A stretch of DNA of 64,000 bases, taken from positions 37,786,210 to 37,850,209 of the forward strand of contig NC_031495.1 in NCBI RefSeq assembly GCF_000237925.1, given 5' to 3'. This DNA comes from Schistosoma mansoni (lineage: Eukaryota > Platyhelminthes > Trematoda > Strigeidida > Schistosomatidae). The notes under the pieces are model-generated. The model searched no databases. It saw nothing but the letters and a program-made list of their open reading frames with translations, and was not told the origin of the DNA. The position numbers and the translations under genes were made by a program. This document shows, one piece after another, positions 23,905 to 35,900 of this stretch; within the stretch, counting starts at the first letter, position 1; every line of letters begins with the position of its first letter.

Positions 23905-24055
23905 TGGATAACCCAGTGGCATTTCAAGTGAACGACACTAGGTTTGAGTCCCAAAGTGAACATCAACTCACTAAAATTCATATGCATCCGACTAACGAGT
24001 CCCAAATGGAGCGAAACGCGGGTCCTAAACTCCATTCCTAGCTACAATCTATCTA
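23905..24055 (+). repeat. Family I SINE fragment
   Basis: A-box remnant (GATAACCCAGTGGCATTTCA), B-box (GGTTTGAGTCCC) and a damaged ribozyme (CTAACGAG, GAAA). Confidence 0.6.
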
Positions 24056-25685
24056 TCTTACACCAACCATGGAAGGTTAGTTGTGATTTGAATTGCTTAT
24101 TGGTAATATACCTTAAACTGTGAAACTTTATTATACAGATTCGAATCCATCAGGAAACATCAATACCCTAGTACGCCTTCATGACAAGTTAGATTAGAAA
24201 GAAATCTAAGCAAAACAGTTGTTCTTATCGACTTCATTCAACCAGCTAACGTTATAAAATCTAAACAATAATAATGATTAATCTGTAAAACTTAATGAAA
24301 AACGAGTGTTAACTAATTCAACCCACATTTATGATCCCAATGAATCAGATTGAGTAAAATAAAATGATCGAAAGTGATAATTTCAACACCCACACACTCA
24401 CACCCACACANNNNNNNNNNNNNNNNNNNNNNNNNNNNNNNNNNNNNNNNNNNNNNNNNNNNNNNNNNNNNNNNNNNNNNNNNNNNNNNNNNNNNNNNNN
24501 NNNNNNNNNNNNNNNNNNNNNNNNNNNNNNNNNNNNNNNNNNNNNNNNNNNNNNNNNNNNNNNNNNNNNNNNNNNNNNNNNNNNNNNNNNNNNNNNNNNN
24601 NNNNNNNNNNATCTATCTATCTATTTTTATAATAAAAAGGGCTCAAGCTATACACTGACTGAGTTCATGTTTATTTCTTAATCCACTGTTATTACTGTTC
24701 TTACCGATTGAAAGTACATTCCACATCATATATTCATCTGTGTTTGTCCAGTTTATAAATTCTATATATTGCTCAATAACCAATTCTCTCAGTTTTTACA
24801 GTGACACATTGTCTATGTAATTGTTAAAAAGGGGTACGAGTTTTATAGTATTGAAGATAATGTGTGTAATATATATGTTATCTATGTGAAACAGTAGCTT
24901 ATTGGATGAATTGTTCTTTTTTGGACGTTTAGTCATAGATTCGAATTCCATTCCACTTTTTTTGGGTTTGAGCAACGAGATATGGTCACTAATCCTTACA
25001 TATTCAGAATGCAGCTGATAATCAAGTGAATTAGTCAATATCTGGTAAATGGGTTAATTCTAGTCAAACAATTTCTGGATTAATTGTATGATTCTAAATA
25101 AATCAGATGGAGTTTTTTGGAGTTTGGTTTTAATTTTTATATTTTATTCATCACAAACGAGTCTTTGTTGGAGGATCACTTGAAAACCATAGATCATTGA
25201 GTAACTGTTTAATCCTAGTAGGAAATTACCCAACAGTTTATATCCATGACCCTCGAGTTCTCCAGAACTACTATAGAGACCTGTATCAAGATGAAACATC
25301 TCTCTGGTGACTCCTGGTTTTCAATGAAATTCTAACTTAGATCAATCTATGATAAATACAATCTGTATATTACTTATATAATTGTGAGGAAATCAGCTGT
25401 CAGTAGTAATTATCATGTTATTAGTAGTATTATTTCACTTAACTACTGGTTTTGAATATTAATTCACTGTAAAAAAAGGGATTGTGGTCTTTGTCCCATC
25501 AAACTTGTAAACTTTTTACTTCACTCATCACTGTGGGATACCTCAATTGCAATACCCACTCACAACAAAGATAGTCGAATCGAAGATCTTTAGGTCTCAG
25601 GTGTGAAACAGTTGTCTAACAATCATGTTAGAAGATGATTGTGCAATGTCACAAACTGATTGAAGCTAGAAAATGTGTATAATCG
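24056..25685. other. No gene; gap and simple repeats
   Basis: AT-rich sequence with a 200-N gap. A scrap like the family II 3' end (CAGATGGAGTTTTTTGGAG) occurs near 25104. No coding region supported. Confidence 0.5.
24411..24610. other. Assembly gap, 200 N, in simple repeats
   Basis: Exactly 200 N, flanked by a CA-rich run on the left and an ATCT run on the right, so the gap probably hides a simple repeat. Confidence 0.95.
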
Positions 25686-25689
25686 TATG

Positions 25690-25800
25690 TTAACTCAGTT
25701 GTTTATAGGATAAGCGCTCTCCCTGAGGTTTTAGATGAGTGCTGCTGACGAGTTCGATACTATGATCAACACAACAGTTTAGTATGATATGGTTTTCAAT
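25690..25800 (+). repeat. Family II SINE relic
   Basis: A CTGACGAGTTCGATACTATG stretch recalls the ribozyme; flanks are badly worn. Confidence 0.35.
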
Positions 25801-26936
25801 GATTATGTAAATAATATCACCTCACTATGCAAAATATGACATTCAACAGTTATGCAATATTTGGAAATATAGGGACTGAATAAACAAAAAAAACTATACG
25901 TATATTGTTTCCATGCCTCTGAGCGGTTTTAAAACCTGGTTATATATATAGATATATAAACACATGTCAGTTAAATATATCTGTAAGGTTGACCGTCAAA
26001 ACGCAACTCCCTTTTAGAGGTTAAAATTCATTGAAGCGCAATTTTATTGTAATGAACCTGTCAACAGTAAACGGAAAATTCTTATACGGATCATACTGTT
26101 GCTAAGACTAGTTATTTTTTCTTCATTTTTCTTTTGTGTGTTTCCATGCATATGTTTCCATCAGACAATATATATATATATATATATATATTTAAACATA
26201 GATTAAATTTATTCAACTGAAGGATGGGAGTGGGGGCTGTGGTTTGAAACACAGAGAGAGAGAGAGAGATAAGGTCTTGTTGTTTACTTGCCTAAGGATG
26301 GCTGCTAGCTTGAGTTATTTTATTTTTTGTTTGTTTGTTTATTCGTCCAATATACGTTAGTAACCAGTTTTGAAGACAAGATCATAGATGAAAAATTAAT
26401 GAATAACAGAAAAAAAATTAGGCTTCATTTTGCGTAATTGCTGTGAGGCATTATTACGTCATTTTATCAAATGTTATATGTAATCATCTTTAAATATTAA
26501 ATATATTATATTCAGGAAAGGTTTCTTTGGTCAGTTAACCCCCCCTCCGCGATGATCTACAAACAAACAAACACACACATACACATGCACAGACACACGT
26601 TGAACGATAATAATACTACCAATAATAATTATAATAATAGGATAAATTAAATCTAGCAACTGTCAAATTTTGACGATTTCTTATAGTAGGGTAACGATGA
26701 TGAGAAAAAATATATATACCAGTATATCAGTATAGTCGGTGATTTAATAGTTAAAAGGGACTTGATTTCCAAGACGTTTTGTCACTGGGTATCGAATGAA
26801 AGTAATGACATTCTTCCGAAAATCAATAGAGCTTAGTGTTGATCATATAAATGGTGAACTCATTTGATTGGATGAATTGTATCAACGTTCTAATAAGAAG
26901 AGATTAGATCATATTTAATATTGATGGATAAATAAA
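25801..26936. other. No gene; simple repeats
   Basis: TA run at about 26167-26190, GA run at about 26255-26270, CA run near 26565-26600. Nothing else recognised. Confidence 0.55.
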
Positions 26937-27145
26937 TCAGAAGGGGTTTTGTGCAGATTTCAGTATTTTCATAATTGAAATCATGAGTCAATTGAAGCTA
27001 GACCATCATAGAAAACCTAGAAGCACTGGACGGCTGTTTCGTCCTATTATGGGACTCCTCAGCAGTGCGTATCCATGATCCCGCACTCGCGAGATTCGAA
27101 CCTAGGATCTACCAGTCTCTCACCAGAGCACTTAACTGATAAGTA
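26937..27145 (-). repeat. Family II SINE, minus strand
   Basis: From the 3' terminus (CAGAAGGGGTTTTGTG on the plus strand) through an intact hammerhead to the B-box and part of the A-box. Confidence 0.85.
27023..27068 (-). ncRNA. Hammerhead ribozyme, family II, intact
   Basis: Stem I GCACTG/CAGTGC, core CTGAGGAG and GAAA, stem II GTCC/GGAC with a seven-base loop, cleavage triplet GTC. Stem III is minimal, as in schistosome type I hammerheads. Confidence 0.78.
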
Positions 27146-27189
27146 CAAATAGTTGTTTGAATTCAATTGAGCTGAAGATGATCGATTCG

Positions 27190-27495
27190 ATTCTTTATGA
27201 TATAATCGTGAATGCGCACTATCACTAAGATTTCGTACATAATGATAAAACAGATGTCTAGGATTTTTTATTTTTCAACAGTTGTTTCTTCCTATTTTGA
27301 ACTCAGTCTGATGTATCTGGATTTCAAAGTGAGTTGATATTTACTTCGTGACCCGAACCCAATACTGTTCACTTCAAATTCCATCGGTGTAAACATCAAC
27401 ATACTCTTGAATGTAGATACATACGGCTGACAAGTCTCAACTAGGGTGAAACGTGTGTCCTGGATCCCCCTACTTATCACCACTTATCTTTATTT
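27190..27495. repeat. SINE cluster: family II relic plus family I inverted pair
   Basis: 27190-27290 is a worn plus-strand family II piece (GAATGCGCACTATCAC, GATAAAACAG). 27297-27395 is a family I segment on the minus strand and 27396-27495 a plus segment with a ribozyme (CTGACAAG, GAAA), so the two family I pieces are inverted relative to each other. Confidence 0.6.
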
Positions 27496-27644
27496 CTTCG
27501 AAGTAGTTTTATTTTACAGTATTATTCATTCTATTATTGCATTACTATGAATATAATGTTCCATTAGTATGTGCCAATGACCACACCTCAGATTAAATCA
27601 AAATCCTTTGGTACAATTCTAAATTTAATCAAAATTGTAATATT

Positions 27645-27835
27645 GTAGTGTGTGCTACTGATATCGACAGACATAAATAGTATGTATCAACAATAGAAAG
27701 TGAAATGCCTAGCGGCAGAAGGTTAAGAAGATCAAAGGAAAGAGAACGAGAACGGAGAACGATTGCTATGGAGACGAAGAAACAATCAAGTCTGAGACGA
27801 TTGATTTACATTTTGCAAATGAAGAATTTACTGTA
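27645..27835 (+). repeat. Interspersed repeat R8, copy 2
   Basis: It aligns with 8860-9050. It holds an ATG at 27705 and an Arg/Glu-rich open frame (start MPSGRRLRRSKERERERR) that other copies do not keep open. Confidence 0.6.
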
Positions 27836-28056
27836 CTGTCTTCAGATTTTATTAAGAGGCTCTGTAATTTTGCATTCGAATACATTCGATTGTCCCCACT
27901 TGTGTTCTTGTTCACTACAGTATATAACACGATCATTATCTAATACCATTGAAAGCAACTTTTTTACTCCTGTCATATCTCAACTCTACGAGCCTAATAC
28001 TTGGTGACATTCAATGAATACAACATAGAAAGTTCCTTTATTACAAACTTTGACTG

Positions 28057-28438
28057 TAGATCAGAGGGGTTTTCGTGGAGAATTTAGTATTTTCATGAGT
28101 CAATTGAAGTTGAGTACTTGTGGGAAGCAGTGATCAGTGGAGTTCAACCAGGTCTGTTGGGAGATATCAACTCACTGTAGACAATTGGTGAACCGTTGCT
28201 CAACTTCGTCGATTGGTTGAAGTTAGACATTAACACCGTTGGATGCCGGCAGGCTCAGTGGTCTATCGGTAAAGTGCTCTGGCTCGAGACTGATAGGTCC
28301 TGGTTTCGAATCTCGCGAGTGCGGGATCGTGGATGCGCACTGCTGAGGAGTCCCGTAATAGGACGAAACGGTCGTTCAGTGCTTCTAGGTTTTCCATGGT
28401 GGTGTAGCTTCAATTGACTCATGATTTCAACTATGAAA
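28057..28438. repeat. Family II SINE inverted dimer, 3' ends outward
   Basis: 28057-28111 is a minus-strand 3' end; 28112-28438 is a nearly full plus-strand copy with 5' region, tRNA-like head and ribozyme. Imperfect flanking repeats at 28045-28056 and 28439-28450 (10 of 12 bases) suggest a target-site duplication. Confidence 0.75.
28337..28382 (+). ncRNA. Hammerhead ribozyme, family II, intact core
   Basis: GCACTG, CTGAGGAG, stem-loop II, GAAA, GTT triplet, CAGTGC. It is identical to the copy at 17509-17554, including the GTT triplet. Confidence 0.75.
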
Positions 28439-28439
28439 A

Positions 28440-29367
28440 AACTTCGATTGATCAATTTATGAATCAGTCTATTAAATTTCATGTTTGTTTATTAGTTCTC
28501 TTTGTGTCTTTTCTCTTTTTAAATAAGTGGCCTAAAGCAAAGTTTTACTAGTGTACAGTTTTTGATCAAACATATGTAAGAGGTATTAAAACCATAATTG
28601 GTCGATTTAATAATTAAAATAAAACTTACCCTGAAGGGATGTTCAATGTTACATAAGGGTTATTAGTTAATAGTATTGTTATTATCAACATGGATTTGAC
28701 CTATACACATACATACATACACACATACATATGTATTGAAACAAGTGGATACACAATCTATTACATGTATCATCTGTAATCTGTTGTTGTTCCTCTCCTA
28801 CAATCCTTCTCTTGCTACTTCCTTTTCAACTCATTTCTCTTCATTAATAACATGCAAAATTGTGTTTAGCCAATTTCACTTTTCCAATGAACATAGTTTA
28901 CACTCTTTATAATGAAAATGACTTTCAAAAAGAGTTCATTATATAACTTTCTTTAAGTATTTTTCAACTATAAAGGCTGACGTTTAACAAAAAGAAGAAA
29001 GAAAACGATTGGAAATGTCCTTAATGACTTTGAGTTGTACATGAGTTAGTTAGGCTTGATTGAGTATTAACTAAACTCATATTTTAGGTGATGTCAGGAG
29101 TGGGATTGATTAGCAGGTCTATTAAGGAAATTGATCAAATTATAATTCGCCAAGCCCCCCTTGATTGTTTTCTTTTCTTGGAGAACATATCTGTTGTATA
29201 CTTTCACTCTTATTGTATCCAAAATTAAATTTTTCATGTTTAACTAATTAATTAACAGAGCAGTGAATCTGTTAAATGAAATGGTCAAAAAGTGGGAGTG
29301 TACAATATCATTCGTTAAAAATCTTAAGTATGGCATAGTGGAGGTCGTTTAGATTTATATAATTAAG
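28440..29367. other. No gene seen
   Basis: AT-rich with a CATA simple repeat near 28700-28735. No coding or repeat family recognised. Confidence 0.5.
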
Positions 29368-29480
29368 AATTACAGATAACCTGGAAGTATTGGATACCCG
29401 TTTCAGTTTAGTATGATACTTCTTAGTATCTGTGCGGATCCATGACCTCACAACTGGAAATCAAATCCAGGACTTTCGGC
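29368..29480 (-). repeat. Family II SINE relic, minus strand
   Basis: AACCTGGAAGTATTGGATAC and a decayed ribozyme/B-box complement are visible. Confidence 0.45.
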
Positions 29481-29945
29481 GTTCAGCCAGTCAGTCAGTC
29501 AGCTACAACGTAGGACCACGCACATATATACATCGGTCCAAGTCGCCATACCTCGTTAACACGACAAGATCAACACCGGATTCATAGAAGTAGTCAATTT
29601 AGTGGTGGTAATATATAAAAGAAAGATTGTATATAAGTATATAGTACAGGAAGAAAGACAGATATGAAGCAATTTTAATCTCAAGGTTTAAGGGAAGACA
29701 GAAAGTGTATACACCTACTCCATTGTGATCGATTCTGAGCCATGTCACACAGAGTCTCCAATCATTGATTACGACAGTCGCGCGGACTCCAACCAAGTAG
29801 TCTGCATCTACCAACATGGCTTAGACTACAAGTTAGTGACTTCAAGCTCTGATGCCACGTTTTGATTTGGCAATCCCTAGCTCTCTTCCAACCATCCCCT
29901 ATACTAGTCAGTATAGCGCGTCGTGGTAATCGGTGTTCAGGCATA
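29481..29945 (-). mobile_element. LINE 3' end (family L, GTCA-repeat tail)
   Basis: Minus strand encodes the end of a non-LTR reverse transcriptase protein: RMPEHRLPRRAILTSIGDGW, then KTWHQSLKSL, LSHVGRCRLLGW. The 3' end carries a short GACT/GTCA tandem tail at 29484-29500. 5' truncated. Related copies at 39781-40345, 47815-48325, 53531-53620 and 59345-59850. Clade not assigned; it is a different family from the RTE pieces. Confidence 0.75.
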
Positions 29946-29964
29946 CGTAACACATGGCCCAGCC

Positions 29965-30120
29965 ATTAAACCCCAGCTCAGTAATCTAGAAATTAATCGA
30001 ATATTTTGAGTTTGATTTCCAGTCGCAAAACCAAGTATGCACAATTCCACTGAGTAGTCCCATGCTAACCTTACACCAAGAAGAAATGACCGTTTCGTGC
30101 ATCCAGATTGATAATGGTAA
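29965..30120 (+). repeat. Family II-like SINE relic
   Basis: tRNA-like CAGCTCAGTAATCTAGAAAT followed by a worn ribozyme region (AAGAAGAAATGACCG). Confidence 0.4.
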
Positions 30121-30224
30121 ATATATATATTTGAAAAAATCTCAGTGCCATAATATATAATTTCATGTACATACAATGTGTTCTTTACAATTGGTATTCA
30201 ATTTCGATGAATATTCATAAGAGA

Positions 30225-30730
30225 GTGCCCCCAAATGCCATGGTACTACCCAGGGTGAGTAGAGTCCTCTCTCTCCCTCTCTCTCGAAATGCATTATCAT
30301 GGCCATGCGTATGCAGCCTCCGCCAGAGAAATCCTACTCACTGCCTTCTCACGTCAGCAATGTCGTTTACGAAATTGAGAGAACGAAAGGCGAATGTCCA
30401 TTAGTGGCTTTCACTAGATTGTTGGATATAGAGGATCTACCTAAGGGAGTTGGAAAACTTTGATTTCGGGCCAATAGTGCACATGGGCTCCAGGATGTCG
30501 AATGAATAAATGGAATATGAACCTATTCTAGGTTAACGACTACCATGGGACTGCATCTCCTAACGTTACTTCACTGCCTTATGGATTGCAACTTTGGGTC
30601 AAAGGCTCTGACAGTGGTCTCCTAAGAAGACCACCTGTTTCACTTTGGGCGCCCGGACAGTATTCCAACCCTCATACAAACCGAATGATGGAATGTGGCA
30701 CATATATACTTGGTGTTTGCATGTAGCGAT
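30225..30730 (-). repeat. R6 interspersed repeat, minus strand
   Basis: The reverse complement aligns with 56480-56940, sharing TTTATTTATTTG, CAGAGCCTTTGAC, GGAGCCCATGTGCA, GTTTTCCAACT and GGCAGTGAGTAGGA blocks. About 0.5 kb, family unknown, noncoding as far as seen. Confidence 0.65.
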
Positions 30731-30924
30731 GTTTATGTGTACAAATAAATAAATGAAATCATGAGTGAATGAATATATTCTCAATGTTTATTTTATTATT
30801 CAATCTATTATTCGAGACTGGACAGAATATGCTTTCATGAATGATCTTGACTGAATTCAGTCAGTCAACTTGAAATTTACCCACTAGTCTAAGTGACTGG
30901 AATTCTCATGTACTATGTCTTAAT

Positions 30925-31160
30925 TTAAGGTGTTGGTTAGAGGTAGTCGACAGGGAACGCTGAACATAAACTTCATATCAATCACCAGTCATCAGGCAGG
31001 TCCACTTGTAATCATTCAGTTGCAGCCTAAATAACTCAGTCGTAACGTCTTGAACTGTAAAGCTGGATAACATAAGTTTGAGATTACAGGTACAGATTCT
31101 TGACATTCCAACTAGCACAAAACCTAGTCCCTGGTTTTCCTGCTAACTACTCTCAATCAT
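30925..31160. repeat. Family III SINE inverted dimer (old)
   Basis: 30925-30960 is the complement of the family III 3' segment (GGTTAGAGGTAGTCGACAGG). About 31000-31160 is a plus copy with tRNA-like head (AATAACTCAGTCGTAACGTC) and a worn ribozyme. Again both outer ends are 3' ends. Confidence 0.55.
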
Positions 31161-31334
31161 ATAACACTATTTAATGACCTAAAGATAGTTTACCTTCATG
31201 AATGAATGAGTTTCCCGATATATTACCGTGACCATTTAACGCATCTAACATTCGATATATTGACATAGGTATACACACACTCAAACTTCACTATGGTTCA
31301 TAGGGTTATAACAAGTAAGAACAATAGAAATAAG

Positions 31335-31392
31335 TAGACAAATTAACTAACTAACTAACTAAATTACTTACTTACTTACTTACTTACTTACT
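31335..31392. repeat. AACT / ACTT simple repeat
   Basis: AACTAACT repeats followed by ACTTACTT repeats, like the 3' tails of RTE pieces in this window, but no LINE sequence is attached. Confidence 0.7.
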
Positions 31393-31854
31393 ATTGAATT
31401 TCCTTTTTCTTTCAAATAAATGTAGATAGTCAAAACAATATGAAATTGAGATAGTCCCTTTTTTGAATAAGGTCTTATTCATTGAGAAGACAATCAGCAA
31501 GAGAATGGGTAGTGTTAGACACTGATGGATGAAGATGATAGATCAAATCAATGAATGAATGACTAGTTAATTGAATAGAAGCATATAAGATCTAAACTGT
31601 CAATTCTATTCTTTCTTCAAGTATAAATAATCATGTTTTGTTGTATTAATATTCATTGTGATAGTTATAGTAGTATTCTATTCATTGTATAATGAATAAT
31701 AAAAATAACGATAGACTCTCTATTTTAGTATAAATAATGTACACATTGTTCGAATCAAATCTTGATGTCTAGTTGTCTAGTTATTTCATATTTCATAGTC
31801 TCTATGTCATCCCTACGTTACCTCAACATGAATAAGTTTTGTAGATTGTTTGAA

Positions 31855-32070
31855 GTTATACATCAACAGTGTTGGATACAGACTAAGTAGTCTAAACGTT
31901 AAGTATTCACGGCAGATAGGAGGCCATATGGGTTCAAGCCCTAGGTGTGGGATCGTGTTTACTCACTGCTAAGGAGCTCTATACTAGGGCTGAATAGCCA
32001 TCCAATGGTTTCAGGTTTTCAATGATGGTTTATGATTTCAATGAAACTATAAAAAAATCTCCTCAACCCT
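31855..32070 (+). repeat. Family II SINE, worn
   Basis: tRNA-like head (GTAGTCTAAACGTTAAG, GGGTTCAAGCCC), decayed ribozyme, and a 3' end (AAATCTCCTCAACCCTA) that matches the family terminus. Confidence 0.65.
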
Positions 32071-32084
32071 ATATTGAATACACT

Positions 32085-32225
32085 TAGTATTGTTTGTTTG
32101 AATCTTCCCATTGATGTTTAGGATTGCAACTGGTCAGTCTCTTATTGGCATATGTGCATACTGTGCGTATTGCCTCGATATAGCCTTAATTCACAAACAT
32201 TATAAGCAAAGATGGATTTTGGCTC
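32085..32225 (-). repeat. Family I SINE 3' part, minus strand
   Basis: Starts at the 3' terminus complement (TTAGTATTGTTTGTTTGAAT) and ends near the GATGGA motif just after the ribozyme. Confidence 0.75.
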
Positions 32226-32460
32226 GCGTTGAAGCAGGTTCGACTGGACTCAAGTCTCTCTCCTTGTGGGCCTATTTGTACTTGACCAAAAAATACTCAC
32301 CTTGTCGACAGTTCGGAGGTCTAGAACCGTGGTCTTATTATGATCTTACGTACTCGACGTTTGCGTTAGCTTGCTTGCCTGACATAGACCTAGGACTATG
32401 CTTCTGTACGTACATCGCTATGAGTGCTACACACTTGATCGAATCGGATGTTATCTAGAT
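32226..32460. other. GC-richer unclassified segment before the poly(T) run
   Basis: It is visibly richer in G and C than its surroundings, has no match elsewhere in the window and sits between a SINE piece and a 45-T run next to a gap. An open frame crosses it but is shared with SINE sequence, so coding is not supported. Confidence 0.4.
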
Positions 32461-32476
32461 TGATTAATTTATTTTT

Positions 32477-32478
<2 letters not shown>

Positions 32479-32523
<45 letters not shown>

Positions 32524-32723
32524 NNNNNNNNNNNNNNNNNNNNNNNNNNNNNNNNNNNNNNNNNNNNNNNNNNNNNNNNNNNNNNNNNNNNNNNNNNNNN
32601 NNNNNNNNNNNNNNNNNNNNNNNNNNNNNNNNNNNNNNNNNNNNNNNNNNNNNNNNNNNNNNNNNNNNNNNNNNNNNNNNNNNNNNNNNNNNNNNNNNNN
32701 NNNNNNNNNNNNNNNNNNNNNNN
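32479..32723. other. Poly(T) run of about 45 plus 200-N gap
   Basis: T runs from 32479 to 32523, followed by N at 32524-32723. The right edge opens in the tail of a family I SINE (32724-32760). Confidence 0.95.
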
Positions 32724-32904
32724 GCTAGCCACTATCCATCTTTGCTTATAATGCCTATACTGAATATTTCTCAGTTTGTGGATAAAAATAGATTTCGAAA
32801 GGCTAATTCTTATATGTGGGGGAAATAATGTAACTGAATGGAATGATGACACAGAAACTTACAGTAATAGTAATGTGAATAGTATTAGTATTTTTCATTG
32901 AATA

Positions 32905-35900
32905 AAATGAATATCTCTATAAATCACAAAATTACTACCATGGATTTCACGATTGTTGTCAAAGGTTTAAATTTTAATGAAATCAGAAGATCAGAAGGGG
33001 TTTTGTGGAGAATTTAGTATTTTCGTAGTTGAAATCATGAGTCAATTGAAGCTAGACCACCATGGAAAACGTGGAAGCACTGGACGGCCTTTCCGTTCTA
33101 TTATGGGACTACCCAGCAGTGCGCATCCACGATCCTGCACGCGAGATTCGAACCCAGGACCTACCAGTCTCGAGCCAGAGAACTTAACCGATAGTCCACT
33201 GAGCCGGCCGACATCCAACGGTGTTAATGTCTAGCTTCAACCAATCCACGATTTAGAGAAACCGTTCACCAATTGTCTTCAATGAGTTGATATCTCTATA
33301 ACAGACTTGGTAGAACTCCACTGGCCACTGCTTACCACTAGGACTCAAGGAAATATCTCTTGAAGTCAGTCACTAGTGAGCATATGATCAGAAGAGAACA
33401 TTTATCAATGAAGTTCGATATAAATGGGAAATATTGATCGGATTTTGTACTATGAATGATTATTTCGATAGGATTCTCGACTGGTTTTGTGGTCAACTAT
33501 CAACTGCTGTCGTTCATGGTCGATTAACATACAGTTGACTAGGAAGGTGTCAAACTTGTCGAAACTTAGGCAACAGTGATAAATAAACAGAAAATGAATA
33601 CTTCAATATATTCGATTGATTTTCCCAAGTAAGGAATTTCTATTTGCTGTGTGAATACGCGCATGTGAATAATCACCTCAAATACTGGTTAATTTCTATG
33701 ATAACCTACAGTTGATGAGTTACAGTTCACCTTCTTCTTCTTCTTGTTCCTCTGAGGTGTACTTGTGTATTCTACAATCTAGTTTTGCGAAATCGATTCA
33801 TTCATGATATCGGTGCTTTTCCCACTGTATTGTAGTTACTTAATAATAGTCATCGTCATTATTCTCATCTCATATTTAACCACAAATATGATCAATATTC
33901 AAACTCTGAAGTAAGCGGTCCAATGAGAGTGTGTAATGCAAATCTAATTTCAATCAATTCATGATAATGCTCAACAATGTTCAATTGAATAGAGTGAGTG
34001 CATGTTTCACGCTTGACTCATTTGAATTCCACCAGTCACAACTTCTCAAGGGTGTACACTGCTCAACGATCTCATCCTGTGAGCAATATAACAAATGTTC
34101 TGTGCTTCCTGGTTTCGAAGATTGTCAATTCCTATAGAATGAACACAATTCGGAGAAATACAGTCTCAATAAACTGATATGATGAATATATGAGTAAATA
34201 TAATTGAACATATAATCGAATCTAGTTGCCATGGTGTTTATGTTCTTACCATTTTCCCTCTCATTCTCAACCTCATGTCATTGTTTAAATAAACAAATTG
34301 ACCAGTGTTCATCAATTCAGTTTATTTGTTCGTTTCATCGTGTCGATGAACTATGTGAATGTCACAATGTTCGATATTCACAAATTGATTTTACATGAAT
34401 TGAGTGTTTGTCAACCAACAAATCTGTTTCATGCAACACATTCTCCTCCATCCATTAGTTTCCAATTTGTTGTTCTTGTTTACAGACGATCCTCACCCTC
34501 CCACCAACTGGATAATCAACATATTGATCACTCACTACTTATTTGAATGTTGATACTGTTATTATGTCAAGTGTTTTCGTGAAAGGAGAGTTAGAAACAC
34601 ACAGTGATATATACACGTATCATAATGCAATTGTGATCAAACATAGTGTGTTTACTCAGGAGATTGAAGAGTACGATGTTCTCGTAGTTTATAGTCACTT
34701 GTTGGATTATTTCATGTGATTATGATAACATGATGAATGTGAAGCAGTGTTGATTATTCATTCATTCTAATTGGTGGTATGGAGTTGTGAATGTTTCTGT
34801 GTATGTTTTCACGTGTTGTCTTCAGTGTTGTTGTTCACTCGAGTGTAGAACGGTGTTTTCCATCATATCATTGTCAGTTTGTAGATGACAATTCGGTGGT
34901 GTATGGAATAAGATATGGAATCAGTAGTTTGACAGTATCTCATCGTCTTACCTATAATGAGTTTAATCGGTACTATGATGGGTTCAGTGAAATTATCAGT
35001 GTACACGCGGATACATACATTCGAGTTTGTCATAATTAGTCAGTCTATGGTATGTTTTCAGAGACTGAAGTTAACATGACTGTTGTATTTTCGTTATGTG
35101 TGATGGTAAATTTAGGTGGTGTGACTATAAGATTATTCTAAACGGTGAGTGGTTTGAGTATAATCGAAATATGTACTCAATGTGTCTAGGTGGAGTTATT
35201 TTTGATCATCGAATTATAAGTTAACCTTATAAAAGGTTGATCTTACATTGGTTTTCACGAGAACCAGATACCATCCAGTCTTTCGCACTAGTATCTAAAC
35301 AGGACAACTCAATCCTATTTGAAGTCACACAGGTACCAAGAAACCTGTATATATATATAATGTTGAGAAACAAATTATCTATGACCAGAAATACGTTCGA
35401 GTTACTCAAATCTGAACTAGTGATTGGTTGGCTACTAAAGTGTATTACTATTAAAAAGACAATCACCAAACAGGTTATTACCTTCTACATGGCAGTGTTA
35501 ATGATAGTGTATATCATTTTCAAAACTGTTAATATTAATGGGCGACATGTATGACGTGTTTGCAGAGGTGCAATATGTAAAAACTGTCCGTTAATTAATG
35601 GTCGGGTGTGAATAATAGATTCAAATCATAGTTCTTTCAATGTTATTCGTCTTTATGTATTTAGAGATTCTTTTGTGTATAAGATTGAATTGGTAGACAT
35701 ATAGTAGTAAAATGTTTGCAAGGATACATTATATGAACACCTGAAATACACAGGTCTGTTACGTATGCAATGCATAGGACATATATGTATAGGCATAAAT
35801 ACTGTTTTACTCGGTATTTAATGTAGTGAAATGAGTAGAATCACTTTTAACTTGAATTTTGACAAGGTAAACTGATCTCTATTTAGCCGCTCACGTTAGA

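Noticed and set aside
28196-28482. Many 60-80 codon frames (for example 28196-28417, 32977-33234, 49709-49921, 51173-51397 and 54459-54653)
   Set aside because: They are SINE sequence read in a frame; the same peptides recur with each SINE copy.
30165-30404. Seventy-nine codon frame
   Set aside because: It falls in repeat R6 and is not open in the other R6 copies.
32111-32458. One-hundred-fifteen codon frame
   Set aside because: Its first third is the tail of a family I SINE in reverse; the rest has no support beyond being open.
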